A stretch of 64,000 nucleotides of DNA from Pseudomonadota bacterium (GTDB taxonomy: Bacteria; Pseudomonadota; Gammaproteobacteria; Xanthomonadales; Xanthomonadaceae). The notes under the pieces were generated by a model, which was not told the DNA's origin, did not search any database, and saw nothing but the letters and a program-made list of their open reading frames with translations. The stretch's first letter is position 1. Each line of letters begins with the position of its first letter. The position numbers were made by a program, and so were the translations under genes. This document shows positions 47,013 to 54,902 of the stretch, one piece after another. The stretch spans positions 12,316-76,315 of the forward strand of contig JAEZYE010000034.1 of assembly GCA_023419315.1 (NCBI GenBank). Direction: 5' to 3'.

Positions 47013-47038
47013 AAAAAACCCAGCGCGGGGCTGGGTTT
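47013..47038 (-). terminator. Terminator-like hairpin in the argF' leader (candidate attenuator)
   Basis: On the minus strand: AAACCCAGC (47038-47030), loop CCCGC, GCTGGGTTT (47024-47016) and a run of T to 47013, a strong intrinsic terminator 50 bases before argF'. The sequence GCTGGGT also occurs upstream at 47073-47067, so the left arm ACCCAGC has two possible partners. It could equally be the terminator of the upstream envelope gene. Confidence 0.85.
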
Positions 47039-47072
47039 CGGCAAGACAGGAGATAACGTCCGGGCGACCCAG

Positions 47073-47165
47073 CTAGGAGCAGGTTTCCGGTCGACGCGCA
47101 CGCGACGTCATGCCCGAGGCCTGGCGGGCCGCGCTGTCAGCATGTGCGTGTGCGTTCATCTTCAT
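47073..47165 (-). CDS. Putative 30-residue leader peptide of the arginine operon
   Basis: A short frame, ATG at 47165, stop TAG at 47075-47073, preceded by GAGGA ten bases upstream. The peptide ends TSRARRPETCS: three of four consecutive codons (22, 24, 25) are Arg (CGT, CGT, CGA), including an uncommon CGA, with a fourth Arg at residue 14. The stop codon overlaps the upstream GCTGGGT copy that can pair with the terminator's left arm, and CGACC at the last Arg codon can pair with GGTCG just after it. This is the arrangement expected of a translation-dependent attenuator sensing arginine. A competing 15-codon frame from 47184 (also with Arg codons) has a poorer ribosome site. Confidence 0.5.
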   Translation of the reverse strand: MKMNAHAHADSAARQASGMTSRARRPETCS

Positions 47166-47205
47166 AGGCGGCGAATCCTCGCATGTGCTGCGACGCAGCG
47201 CAAGC

Positions 47206-47739
47206 TCAGGGGAATTCCACCGTGGTCGCGCCTTCGACCGGCTGCGAATTGGGCACGTAGGGCATGACGGAAACCCGGATGCGCAGGCGGTTACCCGGGT
47301 CTTCGGCCAGGCGGGAGCGGTACTTGGTGCCCTTGTAGACGTAGTCCACGTCGTAGGCGATCGGTCGCCGGAATTCGCGCTCCACCGGCACGGTGCGGCA
47401 GCGGACATGCGCCGTCTCGACCGCCATCTGCTCGTCCGGTGACTCGGCGCGGGCTTCGTTGTCCTCGCTGGTGAAGACACCCTTGATGGAGTCGATGAAG
47501 CGCGACCAGCGGCTCTGTTCCTTGGGCGGATGGACCGTCGTGGTAGGCAGGGTCGGCAGTTCGTCGCACACCTGTTCGGTGCGGCTGGCACGCAGGGTCT
47601 GGTAGACCGGCTCGACATTGAGCACCTGCGCATAATCGAGCTTGACGTTCTCGGCCTGGACCACGCGCTCCTGCGCGGTCGCGCCCAGCGCGGCCGACAG
47701 AAGCAGTAGTGGTAGCAGGCTGCGAATCAAACGAACCAT
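47206..47739 (-). CDS. Secreted UmoD-like protein without a glycine zipper
   Basis: A 177-residue protein with a signal peptide (MVRLIRSLLPLLLLSAALGATAQ). LDYAQVLNVEPVYQTLRASR near the N-terminus and CRTVPVEREFRRPIAYDVDY, then YKGTKYRSRLAEDPGNRLRIRV, at the C-terminus resemble the flanks of UmoD-type glycine-zipper envelope proteins. The glycine-zipper membrane segment normally between them is replaced here by a Pro/Thr and acidic linker (about 60-115). The function is unknown. The start is the ATG at 47739. It lies just upstream of the arg leader on the same strand. Confidence 0.7.
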   Translation of the reverse strand: MVRLIRSLLPLLLLSAALGATAQERVVQAENVKLDYAQVLNVEPVYQTLRASRTEQVCDELPTLPTTTVHPPKEQSRWSRFIDSIKGVFTSEDNEARAESPDEQMAVETAHVRCRTVPVEREFRRPIAYDVDYVYKGTKYRSRLAEDPGNRLRIRVSVMPYVPNSQPVEGATTVEFP

Positions 47740-47939
47740 GCGATCTGACACTGGAATCCCGGGCGCCAGTTTAGGCGATGCGGCTGGAGAGGGGCTGAAC
47801 CATGCGGCACACGCTGCCTCTTTACGGACCGTCGCGGCGCATCCCGCTGCATGGGCGCACAGCGGGACGACCGGGGCGCCGCCGCCGTCACGCGGGCGAA
47901 CAACGCTAGAATTGCCGCGCTCCCCCAGTCTGGAAGCCA

Positions 47940-49307
47940 ATGAGCCTGCGCCTGCACAACAACCTGACGCGGCGGGTCGAACCGTTCGCGCCCCTGGATC
48001 CCGCCTGCCCGACGATGTACGTGTGCGGGCCGACCGTCTACAACTACGTACACATCGGCAACGCCCGCGGCCCGGTCGTGTTCGGCGTGCTGGCCGCGCT
48101 GCTGCGCCGCCGCTACGGCAACCTCCGCTACGCGCGCAACATCACCGACGTCGACGACAAGATCAACGCGGCGGCGCAGGAACAGGGCGTGCCGATCACG
48201 GCCATCACCGATCGCTTCGCCGCGGCCTACCGCGAGGACATGGCCGGCCTGGGCGTGCAGCCGCCGGACATCGAGCCGGAAGCCACCCGCCACATCCCGC
48301 ACATCATCGCGATGATCGAAACGCTCATCGAACGCGGCCACGCCTACGCCGCCGAAGGCCACGTGCTGTTCTCGGTCGCTTCGTTCGGCGACTACGGCAA
48401 GCTCTCGGGCCGCGATCCGGAGGAAATGCTGGCCGGCGCGCGCGTCGAAGTGGCGCCGTACAAGCGCGACGCCGGTGATTTCGTGTTGTGGAAGCCGTCG
48501 ACCGATGAACTGCCGGGCTGGGATTCGCCTTGGGGGCGCGGCCGTCCCGGCTGGCACATCGAATGCTCGGCGATGGCCGCCGCGCACCTGGGCGAAACCA
48601 TCGATATCCACGCCGGCGGCGTGGATCTGCAGTTCCCGCATCACGAGAACGAGGTCGCGCAGAGCGAGTGCGCCCACGGCGGCAAGACCTTCGCGCGGTT
48701 CTGGGTGCACAACGGCATGCTCAATTTCGGCGGCGCCAAGATGAGCAAGTCGCTGGGCAACATCGAACGCGTGCACGATCTGCTGCAGCAGCATCCGCCG
48801 GAAGCCTTGCGCCACGCCCTGCTCTCCGCGCATTACCGCCAGCCGCTGGACTGGTCCGATGCGTTGATCGAGCAGTCGGTGCGCACGCTGGATCGGCTTT
48901 ACGGCACGTTGCGGGATCTGGCGGACATTGCGGCCACAGCGGACATTCCGCCCGCGATCGAGGCTGCGCTCGACGATGACCTCAACACGCCGCAGGCGCT
49001 GGCCGAGGTCGCACGGATTGCCGCCGAGGCACGCAAGGCCGAGCAAGCCGACGAGCGCACACGCCTGAAGCGCGAACTGCTGGGCGCCGGCCTGGCGCTC
49101 GGCCTGCTGCAGCAGGACCCCGCCGCGTGGTTCGCGCGTGGCGCTTCCCAGGACGACGATGCACGCATCCAGGCATTGATCGACGAACGCGACGCGGCGA
49201 AGAAGAGCCGCGACTTCGCGCGCGCCGACGGCATCCGTGATCAGCTCGCCGCCGAAGGCATCCTGCTGGAAGACACGCCGCAAGGCGTGCGCTGGAAGCG
49301 CGCCTGA
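47940..49307 (+). CDS. cysS: Cysteinyl-tRNA synthetase
   Basis: Class I synthetase of 455 residues. The HIGH-type motif is YNYVHIGNARG, preceded by the zinc/cysteine-binding MYVCGPTVYN; the lower zinc ligands are in HIECSAMAA and FPHHENEVAQSE, and KMSKSLGN binds ATP. A TAGAAT box at 47907-47912 may be its -10. Confidence 0.96.
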   Translation: MSLRLHNNLTRRVEPFAPLDPACPTMYVCGPTVYNYVHIGNARGPVVFGVLAALLRRRYGNLRYARNITDVDDKINAAAQEQGVPITAITDRFAAAYREDMAGLGVQPPDIEPEATRHIPHIIAMIETLIERGHAYAAEGHVLFSVASFGDYGKLSGRDPEEMLAGARVEVAPYKRDAGDFVLWKPSTDELPGWDSPWGRGRPGWHIECSAMAAAHLGETIDIHAGGVDLQFPHHENEVAQSECAHGGKTFARFWVHNGMLNFGGAKMSKSLGNIERVHDLLQQHPPEALRHALLSAHYRQPLDWSDALIEQSVRTLDRLYGTLRDLADIAATADIPPAIEAALDDDLNTPQALAEVARIAAEARKAEQADERTRLKRELLGAGLALGLLQQDPAAWFARGASQDDDARIQALIDERDAAKKSRDFARADGIRDQLAAEGILLEDTPQGVRWKRA

Positions 49308-49416
49308 CAACACAGCGGAGCCGCTTCCGCTCGATTGCGGGTGGCGGCGGCGGCACCGTCCCGCCGTGTTCGCACCACGGCCGGAACGCACTGGCGCGTT
49401 CCGGCCCGCCGATTCA

Positions 49417-49446
49417 TTGGGGCATCGCGCCTTGGGCGCGTAAAAT
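49417..49446 (+). promoter_or_regulatory. Promoter of sufE with leaderless spacing
   Basis: TTGGGG (49417-49422), an 18-base spacer, TAAAAT (49441-49446), then six bases to the ATG at 49453. The transcript would begin at the start codon. Confidence 0.5.
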
Positions 49447-49452
49447 CGCGCC

Positions 49453-49902
49453 ATGAATGCCGTCGCCGCTCCCCCCTCGCCCTTCCCGCTCGAACCCACT
49501 CCCACCGACGCACAACAGGCCATCCGCGATGAGTTCGGTTTCTTCGGCGACTGGGCCGAACGCTACCAGTACCTGATCGATCTGGGCCGCAAGTTGCCGG
49601 AGTTCCCGGATGCCTGGAAGACCGAGGAACATCGTCTGCTGGGCTGCCAGTCGCTGGTATGGATCGTTGCCAGCGGCAATGCCGAACGCCTGGACTTCCA
49701 CGCCATCAGCGACTCGGCCATCGTGTCCGGACTGATTTTCCTGGCCCTAAGGGTGTATTCCGGCCGCTCGGCTGCCGAAATCCTGTCCACCGACGCGAGC
49801 TACATCGCCGACATCGGCCTGGCCAAGCATCTGTCGCCGACGCGCAGCAACGGCCTGGCCGCCCTGCTGGGCTTCATCCGCGACACCGCTGCGGCGCAGT
49901 GA
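49453..49902 (+). CDS. sufE: SufE-family sulfur acceptor for Fe-S cluster assembly
   Basis: A 149-residue SufE/CsdE protein which takes persulfide sulfur from a cysteine desulfurase. The acceptor Cys is in EEHRLLGCQSLVW, and the C-terminal HLSPTRSNGLAALL is typical. Its stop overlaps the GTG start of the MFS gene (GTGA at 49899-49902). Confidence 0.92.
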   Translation: MNAVAAPPSPFPLEPTPTDAQQAIRDEFGFFGDWAERYQYLIDLGRKLPEFPDAWKTEEHRLLGCQSLVWIVASGNAERLDFHAISDSAIVSGLIFLALRVYSGRSAAEILSTDASYIADIGLAKHLSPTRSNGLAALLGFIRDTAAAQ

Positions 49903-51140
49903 GCAACCCTTCCGCCACATCGGCGACGGCCCTGCTGCGCAATCGCCGCTTCGTGGGCGTGCTGGCGTACCGCATCCTCGCGTTGTTGTCGTACCAGATC
50001 GTGGCGGTCACGGTCGGTTGGCACATCTACGAGCTGACACGCGATCCGTTCTCGCTCGGGCTGGTCGGTCTGGCGGAAGTGCTGCCGTTCTTCTGCGTCG
50101 CGCCCTTCGCCGGCTATCTGGTGGATCATCTGCCGCGCCGGAAGCTGGGCATGGTCGCGTGCGCCGCGCTGGCGATCACCGCGCTGGTGCTGGTCTCGGT
50201 CACCCTGGATTGGCTGCCGTCGCGCACGACCTGGCCGATTTACGCGGCGATTGGCCTGACCGGCATCGCGCGCACCTTCCTGAGCCCGATCTACAACGCG
50301 CTGTTCGCGCGGGTGCTCGACCGCGCGGATTTCGTGCGCGGCGCCAGCCTGGGAAGCGTGATTTTCCAGGCCTCGCTGGTGACCGGACCGGCGCTGGGCG
50401 GATTGCTGGTCGGGTTCGGTGGCAAGACGCTCTCGTACGGATTGGCCGCGGGCCTGGCGCTTGCCGCCGCCGGCGTACTGGCGCGGTTGCGCGTGGACGA
50501 GCCCGGTCCGCCCGCCGTCAGTCTGCCGATCTTCGCGAGCATCGCCGAAGGCGCGCGCTTCGTCTGGAGCAATCCGATCATGCTCGGCGCGATGGCGCTG
50601 GACATGTTCTCCGTGCTGCTCGGCGGCGTGGTGGCGATGCTGCCCGCCTTCATCCACGACATCCTCCATCACGGCCCCGAAGGCCTCGGCATCCTGCGCG
50701 CCGCTCCCGCATTCGGCTCGGTCATGGTCGGCCTGTGGCTGGCGCGCCGGCCGCTGCAACGCCATGCCGGCCGCGTGCTGATGTTCGCGGTGATGGGATT
50801 CGGCCTGTCGGTGATCGCGTTCGGGCTTTCGCGCAACTTCTGGCTGTCGGCCGCCATCCTGGTCGCTTACGGCGTCTGCGATGGTGTCTCGGTCGTCGTC
50901 CGTTCCACCATCCTGCAGTTGTCGACGCCGGACGAAATGCGCGGCCGGGTGTCGTCCATCAACGGCATCTTCGTCAGTTCGTCCAACGAACTCGGTGCGT
51001 TCTACGCCGGTACGATGGCCCGCCTGCTGGGGCTGGTGCCGGCGGTGCTGGTGGGCGGTTTCGCGATTCTCTGCGTGGCGGGCGTGACCGCGTGGAAGGT
51101 ACCGCGCCTGCGCCGGCTGGATCTGAAGGAGCTTCACTAG
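49899..51140 (+). CDS. MFS exporter of the EntS-like (MFS_3) type
   Basis: A 413-residue 12-helix transporter starting at GTG 49899, which overlaps the sufE stop. YELTRDPFSLGLVGLAEVLPF and GYLVDHLPRRKLGM (motif A region) and the C-terminal DEMRGRVSSINGIFVSSSNELGAF fit the MFS_3/enterobactin-exporter-like family. The substrate is unknown; no siderophore genes are nearby. A bidirectional terminator follows. Confidence 0.85.
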   Translation: MSNPSATSATALLRNRRFVGVLAYRILALLSYQIVAVTVGWHIYELTRDPFSLGLVGLAEVLPFFCVAPFAGYLVDHLPRRKLGMVACAALAITALVLVSVTLDWLPSRTTWPIYAAIGLTGIARTFLSPIYNALFARVLDRADFVRGASLGSVIFQASLVTGPALGGLLVGFGGKTLSYGLAAGLALAAAGVLARLRVDEPGPPAVSLPIFASIAEGARFVWSNPIMLGAMALDMFSVLLGGVVAMLPAFIHDILHHGPEGLGILRAAPAFGSVMVGLWLARRPLQRHAGRVLMFAVMGFGLSVIAFGLSRNFWLSAAILVAYGVCDGVSVVVRSTILQLSTPDEMRGRVSSINGIFVSSSNELGAFYAGTMARLLGLVPAVLVGGFAILCVAGVTAWKVPRLRRLDLKELH

Positions 51141-51210
51141 CTGTCGCGAGGGCGCAATGCGCGTTCGCATGGCCGGTGCGCACCGTCTGGCCGCATCGGG
51201 CCTCAAAAAA

Positions 51211-51234
51211 AAAGCCCCGCCGGAGCGGGGCTTT
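51211..51234. terminator. Bidirectional terminator between the MFS gene and dksA
   Basis: Perfect 10-bp stem AAAGCCCCGC (51211-51220) / GCGGGGCTTT (51225-51234) with loop CGGA, an A run before and T run after. It serves both converging genes. Confidence 0.92.
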
Positions 51235-51239
51235 TTCAA

Positions 51240-52295
51240 TCAGTCACCCTGCTGTTTCTGCAGGTGTTCCCAGCGTTCCTGGGCATCGATGGTGCGTTCG
51301 GCGGTCAGGCGTGCTTCCAGACGCTCCAGGCCGATTTCCTCGCCGGTATCGACGCAGTAGCCGTAGTCACCACCGTCCAGGCGCTTGAGCGTGCTGTCGA
51401 TCTTGCCGATCAGCTTGCGATAGCGATCGCGGGTACGCAGTTCCAGCGAGTTTTCCGTCTCGCGGGTGGCACGCTCGGCTTCGTCGCCGATATCGCGCAC
51501 TTCATCCTTGAGGTTCTCGATGGTCTGCTTGGATTCCTCGACCAGGTCGGCGCGCCATTGCAGCAGGCGCTGGCGGAAGTACTCCAGCTGCAGCGGGCTC
51601 ATGTATTCCTCGTCCGCGGCAGGCTTGTAGCCCTGCGGGAGGATCGGGCGACCCGTCGCTTCATCGGTCTTGTATGGCACCACCTTCACCTTGTCACGCG
51701 TGACGGGCGCCTGCGGCTTGGCGGCGACGGCCACGGCGACCTTGCCGGTGGAACGCGGAGTGATGGCGGGCTTGCTGATGACGGGAGCAGGAGCGGCGGA
51801 TTCTTTCTTGGTATTCGGTTTCGATGCGGACACTGGCTTCTGGGGCGATGGAGCCTGGGCCTTCGTCGCGGGCGCCGCTGGTGGTTCCGGCTTTACGACG
51901 GGAGCAGCGGGACGCGCGGGCGCGGCCTTCGGGGGAGCAGACTTGGCCGGAGCCGCCTTGGCGACGGACTTCGGTGCGGGGGAGGTTTTCGGTGCTGCGA
52001 CGGGAGCGCTCTTCTTTGCCACCGCCGGCTTCGCTGCGGGCTTTGCAGCCGGCTTCGCGGGTGCCGCCTTCTTCGCTGGAGCCTTGGCGGGCGCCTTCTT
52101 GGCGGGGACCGGCTTGGCAGGCGTTTTCCTGGCGACGGCCTTCTTGGCGACCGGTTTGGGCGCGGCCTTCTTTGCCGCCGGCTTGGGTGCCGGTTTCTTG
52201 GCGGCAGCCTTCTTGGCGACAGGCTTCTTCACGACAGGCTTGGCGGTTTTCTTGGCGGCCTTGGCGGCCTTCTTTGCAGGTTTCTTAGCAGCCAC
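51240..52295 (-). CDS. dksA: DksA-family RNA polymerase regulator with Lys/Ala/Pro-rich N-terminal tail
   Basis: A 351-residue protein. Residues 1-200 are low-complexity Lys/Ala/Pro, like a histone H1 tail, and could bind nucleic acid. Residues 225-351 are a DksA core: the coiled coil (about 235-310) with tip GDEAERA (Asp271, Glu274, Ala276 for the DxxDxA of E. coli), ENSLELRTRDRYRKLI, and the zinc-finger region. That region has only one Cys: C-x2-T-x17-T-x2-A (Cys314, Thr317, Thr335, Ala338), so it cannot bind zinc in the normal way. The core matches ppGpp cofactors acting in the RNA polymerase secondary channel. From memory, long-tailed DksA proteins occur in other xanthomonads. Confidence 0.9.
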   Translation of the reverse strand: MAAKKPAKKAAKAAKKTAKPVVKKPVAKKAAAKKPAPKPAAKKAAPKPVAKKAVARKTPAKPVPAKKAPAKAPAKKAAPAKPAAKPAAKPAVAKKSAPVAAPKTSPAPKSVAKAAPAKSAPPKAAPARPAAPVVKPEPPAAPATKAQAPSPQKPVSASKPNTKKESAAPAPVISKPAITPRSTGKVAVAVAAKPQAPVTRDKVKVVPYKTDEATGRPILPQGYKPAADEEYMSPLQLEYFRQRLLQWRADLVEESKQTIENLKDEVRDIGDEAERATRETENSLELRTRDRYRKLIGKIDSTLKRLDGGDYGYCVDTGEEIGLERLEARLTAERTIDAQERWEHLQKQQGD

Positions 52296-52378
52296 GAACA
52301 GCGCTTCCTTGTTCTTCCCGAGCAGCGGGAAAGCGCGACTTTATAGCCTACCCGGCGAGCAGCGGCAACCCGACGCGT

Positions 52379-52384
52379 TATCAT
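52379..52384 (+). promoter_or_regulatory. -10-like box of yidD with leaderless spacing
   Basis: TATCAT six bases before the yidD ATG. No clear -35. Same spacing as at mtnB and sufE. Confidence 0.4.
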
Positions 52385-52390
52385 CCCGGC

Positions 52391-52645
52391 ATGATCGGCC
52401 GCACGCTCATCGCAGCCCTGCGCGTATACAAGCGCTTCATCAGCCCCCTGCTGGGACCGCGCTGCCGCTTCGTGCCGTCCTGCTCGGAATACGCGATGGA
52501 AGCCATCGGCCGGTTCGGTCCGCTCCGGGGCAGCTGGCTGGCCGCGCGACGCATCGGCCGTTGCCATCCTCTTCACCCCGGCGGACATGATCCGGTCCCG
52601 TCCGCGTCCTCCTGCTCCTCTCCCTCTTGCTCAGGAAAGCACTGA
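52391..52645 (+). CDS. yidD: Membrane protein insertion efficiency factor YidD
   Basis: An 84-residue amphipathic protein with YKRFISPLLGPRCRFVPSCSEYA and RGSWLAARRIGRCHPLHPGG, the YidD signature with its cysteines. It assists YidC-dependent insertion. It is not next to yidC/rnpA here but shares TGATG with pyrC (stop 52643-52645, start 52645). Confidence 0.93.
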   Translation: MIGRTLIAALRVYKRFISPLLGPRCRFVPSCSEYAMEAIGRFGPLRGSWLAARRIGRCHPLHPGGHDPVPSASSCSSPSCSGKH

Positions 52646-53991
52646 TGCCCTCCACCCTCATCGTCAATGCCCGGATGGTCAACGAAGGCCGGCAGTTCGA
52701 AGGCGACCTGCGCATCGAGAACGGCCGCATCAGCCATATCGGCAGCGGCCTGAATGCCGGCACCGACGAGAAGGTCGTCGATGCCGCCGGCCGCTGGTTG
52801 CTGCCGGGAATGATCGATGACCAGGTCCATTTCCGTGAACCGGGCATGCCGCACAAGGGCGATATCGCCACGGAATCGGCCGCGGCCGTCGCCGGTGGCC
52901 TGACCACCTTCATGGACATGCCCAATACCAGCCCGCCGACGCTCGACGCCGCCGCGCTGGAAGACAAGTACCAGCGCGCGAACGGACGCGCATGGGGCAA
53001 TTACGGCTTCTATCTGGGGGCCAGCAACGACAACCTGGAAGCGGTCCGCACGCTGGACCCGAAGACCGCGCCGGGCATCAAGGTGTTCATGGGTGCTTCG
53101 ACCGGCAACATGCTGGTCGACAATCCCGAAACGCTGGACGCCATCTTCCGCGAAGCGCCGACGCCGATCATCACGCATTGCGAGGACACGCCGACGATCG
53201 ACGCCAACCTGGCCGCGTTCCAGGCCAAGTACGGCGACGCGCTGACGGCGGACATGCATCCGGACATCCGCAGCCGCGAGGCCTGCATCAAGTCCACCCG
53301 TCTGGCGCTGGAACTCGCGCGCCGCCACGACACCCGCCTGCACGTGCTGCATATCTCCACCGCCGACGAACTCGCGCTGTTCACGCCGGGCCCGCTGGTG
53401 GACACCAGCGGCAAGCGCAAGCGCATCACCGCCGAAACCTGCATCCACTTCCTGCGCTTCGACCGCGCCGACTATGCGCGGCTGGGCAACTTCATCAAGT
53501 GCAATCCGTCGATCAAGGACGCCAGCGATCGCCTCGCGCTGATCCAGGCGCTGGAGAACGACGTCATCGACGTGCTGGCCACCGACCACGCGCCGCACAC
53601 GCTGGAGGAAAAGGAAAAGCCGTACGTACAGGCGCCGTCCGGGCTGCCGCTGGTGCAGTACGCGCTGCTCGCCGCGCTGGAACTGGTGCATGAAGGCAAG
53701 TCGACGGTGGAGCGCATCGTGCAGAAGCTGGCGCATGCGCCGGCGCAGTTGTTCGATGTGCGCGAGCGTGGATTCCTGCGCGAAGGCTACTGGGCGGATC
53801 TGGTGCTGATCGATGACGCCGAGTTGACCGTGCGCCGCGAAGACGTGTTGTCGAAATGCGGCTGGTCGCCGTTCGAAGGCACGACCTTCCGCTCGCGCGT
53901 CGGCGCGACCTGGGTCAATGGACGGCTGGTCTGGAACGGCGAGCAACTGGTTGGCACGCCCAATGGACGCCGGCTGGAGTTCGATCGATGA
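52645..53991 (+). CDS. pyrC: Dihydroorotase (class I type) with an altered metal motif
   Basis: Amidohydrolase-fold enzyme of 448 residues, closing carbamoyl-aspartate to dihydroorotate in pyrimidine synthesis. The carboxylated-lysine equivalent is in GIKVFMGASTG (Lys146), later ligands are in ITHCEDT, LHVLHIST and ATDHAPHT. The first motif, normally HxH in DxHVHxR, reads DDQVHFREPG, so the first His is Gln60. I recall the same QVHFREPG in some other bacterial dihydroorotases, so the protein may still be active, perhaps with one metal. The ATG at 52645 is used; four-base overlap with the peptidase gene. Confidence 0.88.
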   Translation: MPSTLIVNARMVNEGRQFEGDLRIENGRISHIGSGLNAGTDEKVVDAAGRWLLPGMIDDQVHFREPGMPHKGDIATESAAAVAGGLTTFMDMPNTSPPTLDAAALEDKYQRANGRAWGNYGFYLGASNDNLEAVRTLDPKTAPGIKVFMGASTGNMLVDNPETLDAIFREAPTPIITHCEDTPTIDANLAAFQAKYGDALTADMHPDIRSREACIKSTRLALELARRHDTRLHVLHISTADELALFTPGPLVDTSGKRKRITAETCIHFLRFDRADYARLGNFIKCNPSIKDASDRLALIQALENDVIDVLATDHAPHTLEEKEKPYVQAPSGLPLVQYALLAALELVHEGKSTVERIVQKLAHAPAQLFDVRERGFLREGYWADLVLIDDAELTVRREDVLSKCGWSPFEGTTFRSRVGATWVNGRLVWNGEQLVGTPNGRRLEFDR

Positions 53992-54848
53992 GATTCACCG
54001 GCGCGCTGTGCGCGCTGGCGATGCTGGGATCGGTTGCGGTTGCGGCTGCGTCCGCATCCGGCCAGGCGGGTCCATCGAACATCGCGCAGGCGGACGAACG
54101 CATCGTGTTTCCCGCCAGCGCATCACAGGGCGCGATGGTGCTGGGAAAGGTGCCGGCGGGCAGCCGGGTGGAATACGGCACGCGCGTGCTGCGCACGACC
54201 GCGTGGGGCACGGTGGTGTTCGGCATCGGCCGCGACGAAAGCGGCCCGGTCACGCTGCGCGTGACCACGCCATCCGGCCAGACGCAGAACGTCTCGCTCA
54301 CGGTCACCCCGCGCGATTGGCCGGTGGAGCACGTGAACGGTGTGCCGCCCAAGACGGTGAATCCGCCGCCGGAGATCGCCGAGCGCATCCGCATCGAGCA
54401 GGAACGCGTCACCGCCGCGCGCCTGCGCGACGACGATCGCACCGACTTCACGCAGACATTCATCTGGCCGGTGCAGGGGCGCATCAGCGGTCGCTTCGGC
54501 AACGCACGCGTCTACAACGGCCAACCCGGCAGCGGTCACTCCGGCATGGACATTGCCGCGCCGACGGGAACCCCGGTCAAAGCCCCTGCCGCGGGCGTGG
54601 TCACGTTCGCGGCACCGGACCTCTATCTCACCGGCGGCACGCTGCTGCTGGATCACGGGTTCGGCGTCAGTTCCAACTTCCTCCACCTGTCGCGCATCGA
54701 CGTCAAACCCGGTGATCGCATCGAGCAAGGCCAGGTCATCGGTGCAGTCGGCGCCACCGGCCGCGCGACCGGGCCGCACCTGCATTGGGGAATGAACTGG
54801 TTCGATGTGCGGATCGATCCGCTTCTGGTGCTGGAGCGCCAGAAGTAG
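53988..54848 (+). CDS. M23 (LytM) family metallopeptidase
   Basis: Exported 286-residue cell-wall hydrolase: signal peptide (MRFTGALCALAMLGSVAVAAASA), an N-terminal beta-rich domain (about 30-125), then the LytM domain with GHSGMDIAAPTGTPV (His and Asp ligands) and GPHLHWGMNW (last ligand), both intact. It should cut peptidoglycan cross-links. The ATG at 53988 overlaps the pyrC stop. Confidence 0.9.
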   Translation: MRFTGALCALAMLGSVAVAAASASGQAGPSNIAQADERIVFPASASQGAMVLGKVPAGSRVEYGTRVLRTTAWGTVVFGIGRDESGPVTLRVTTPSGQTQNVSLTVTPRDWPVEHVNGVPPKTVNPPPEIAERIRIEQERVTAARLRDDDRTDFTQTFIWPVQGRISGRFGNARVYNGQPGSGHSGMDIAAPTGTPVKAPAAGVVTFAAPDLYLTGGTLLLDHGFGVSSNFLHLSRIDVKPGDRIEQGQVIGAVGATGRATGPHLHWGMNWFDVRIDPLLVLERQK

Positions 54849-54902
54849 CGCCACGCCGTCGCGCGCATCGCCTCGCGTGGCGAGGCGCGCAACCGCCCTG
54901 CT

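Noticed and set aside
47137..47184. Alternative 15-codon leader frame (two Arg codons near its end) upstream of argF'
   Set aside because: It lacks a ribosome site and its stop is far from the hairpins; the 30-codon frame fits better.
52296..52390. Possible Zur box upstream of dksA/yidD
   Set aside because: No inverted repeat resembling a Zur site is visible here or upstream of folE2.
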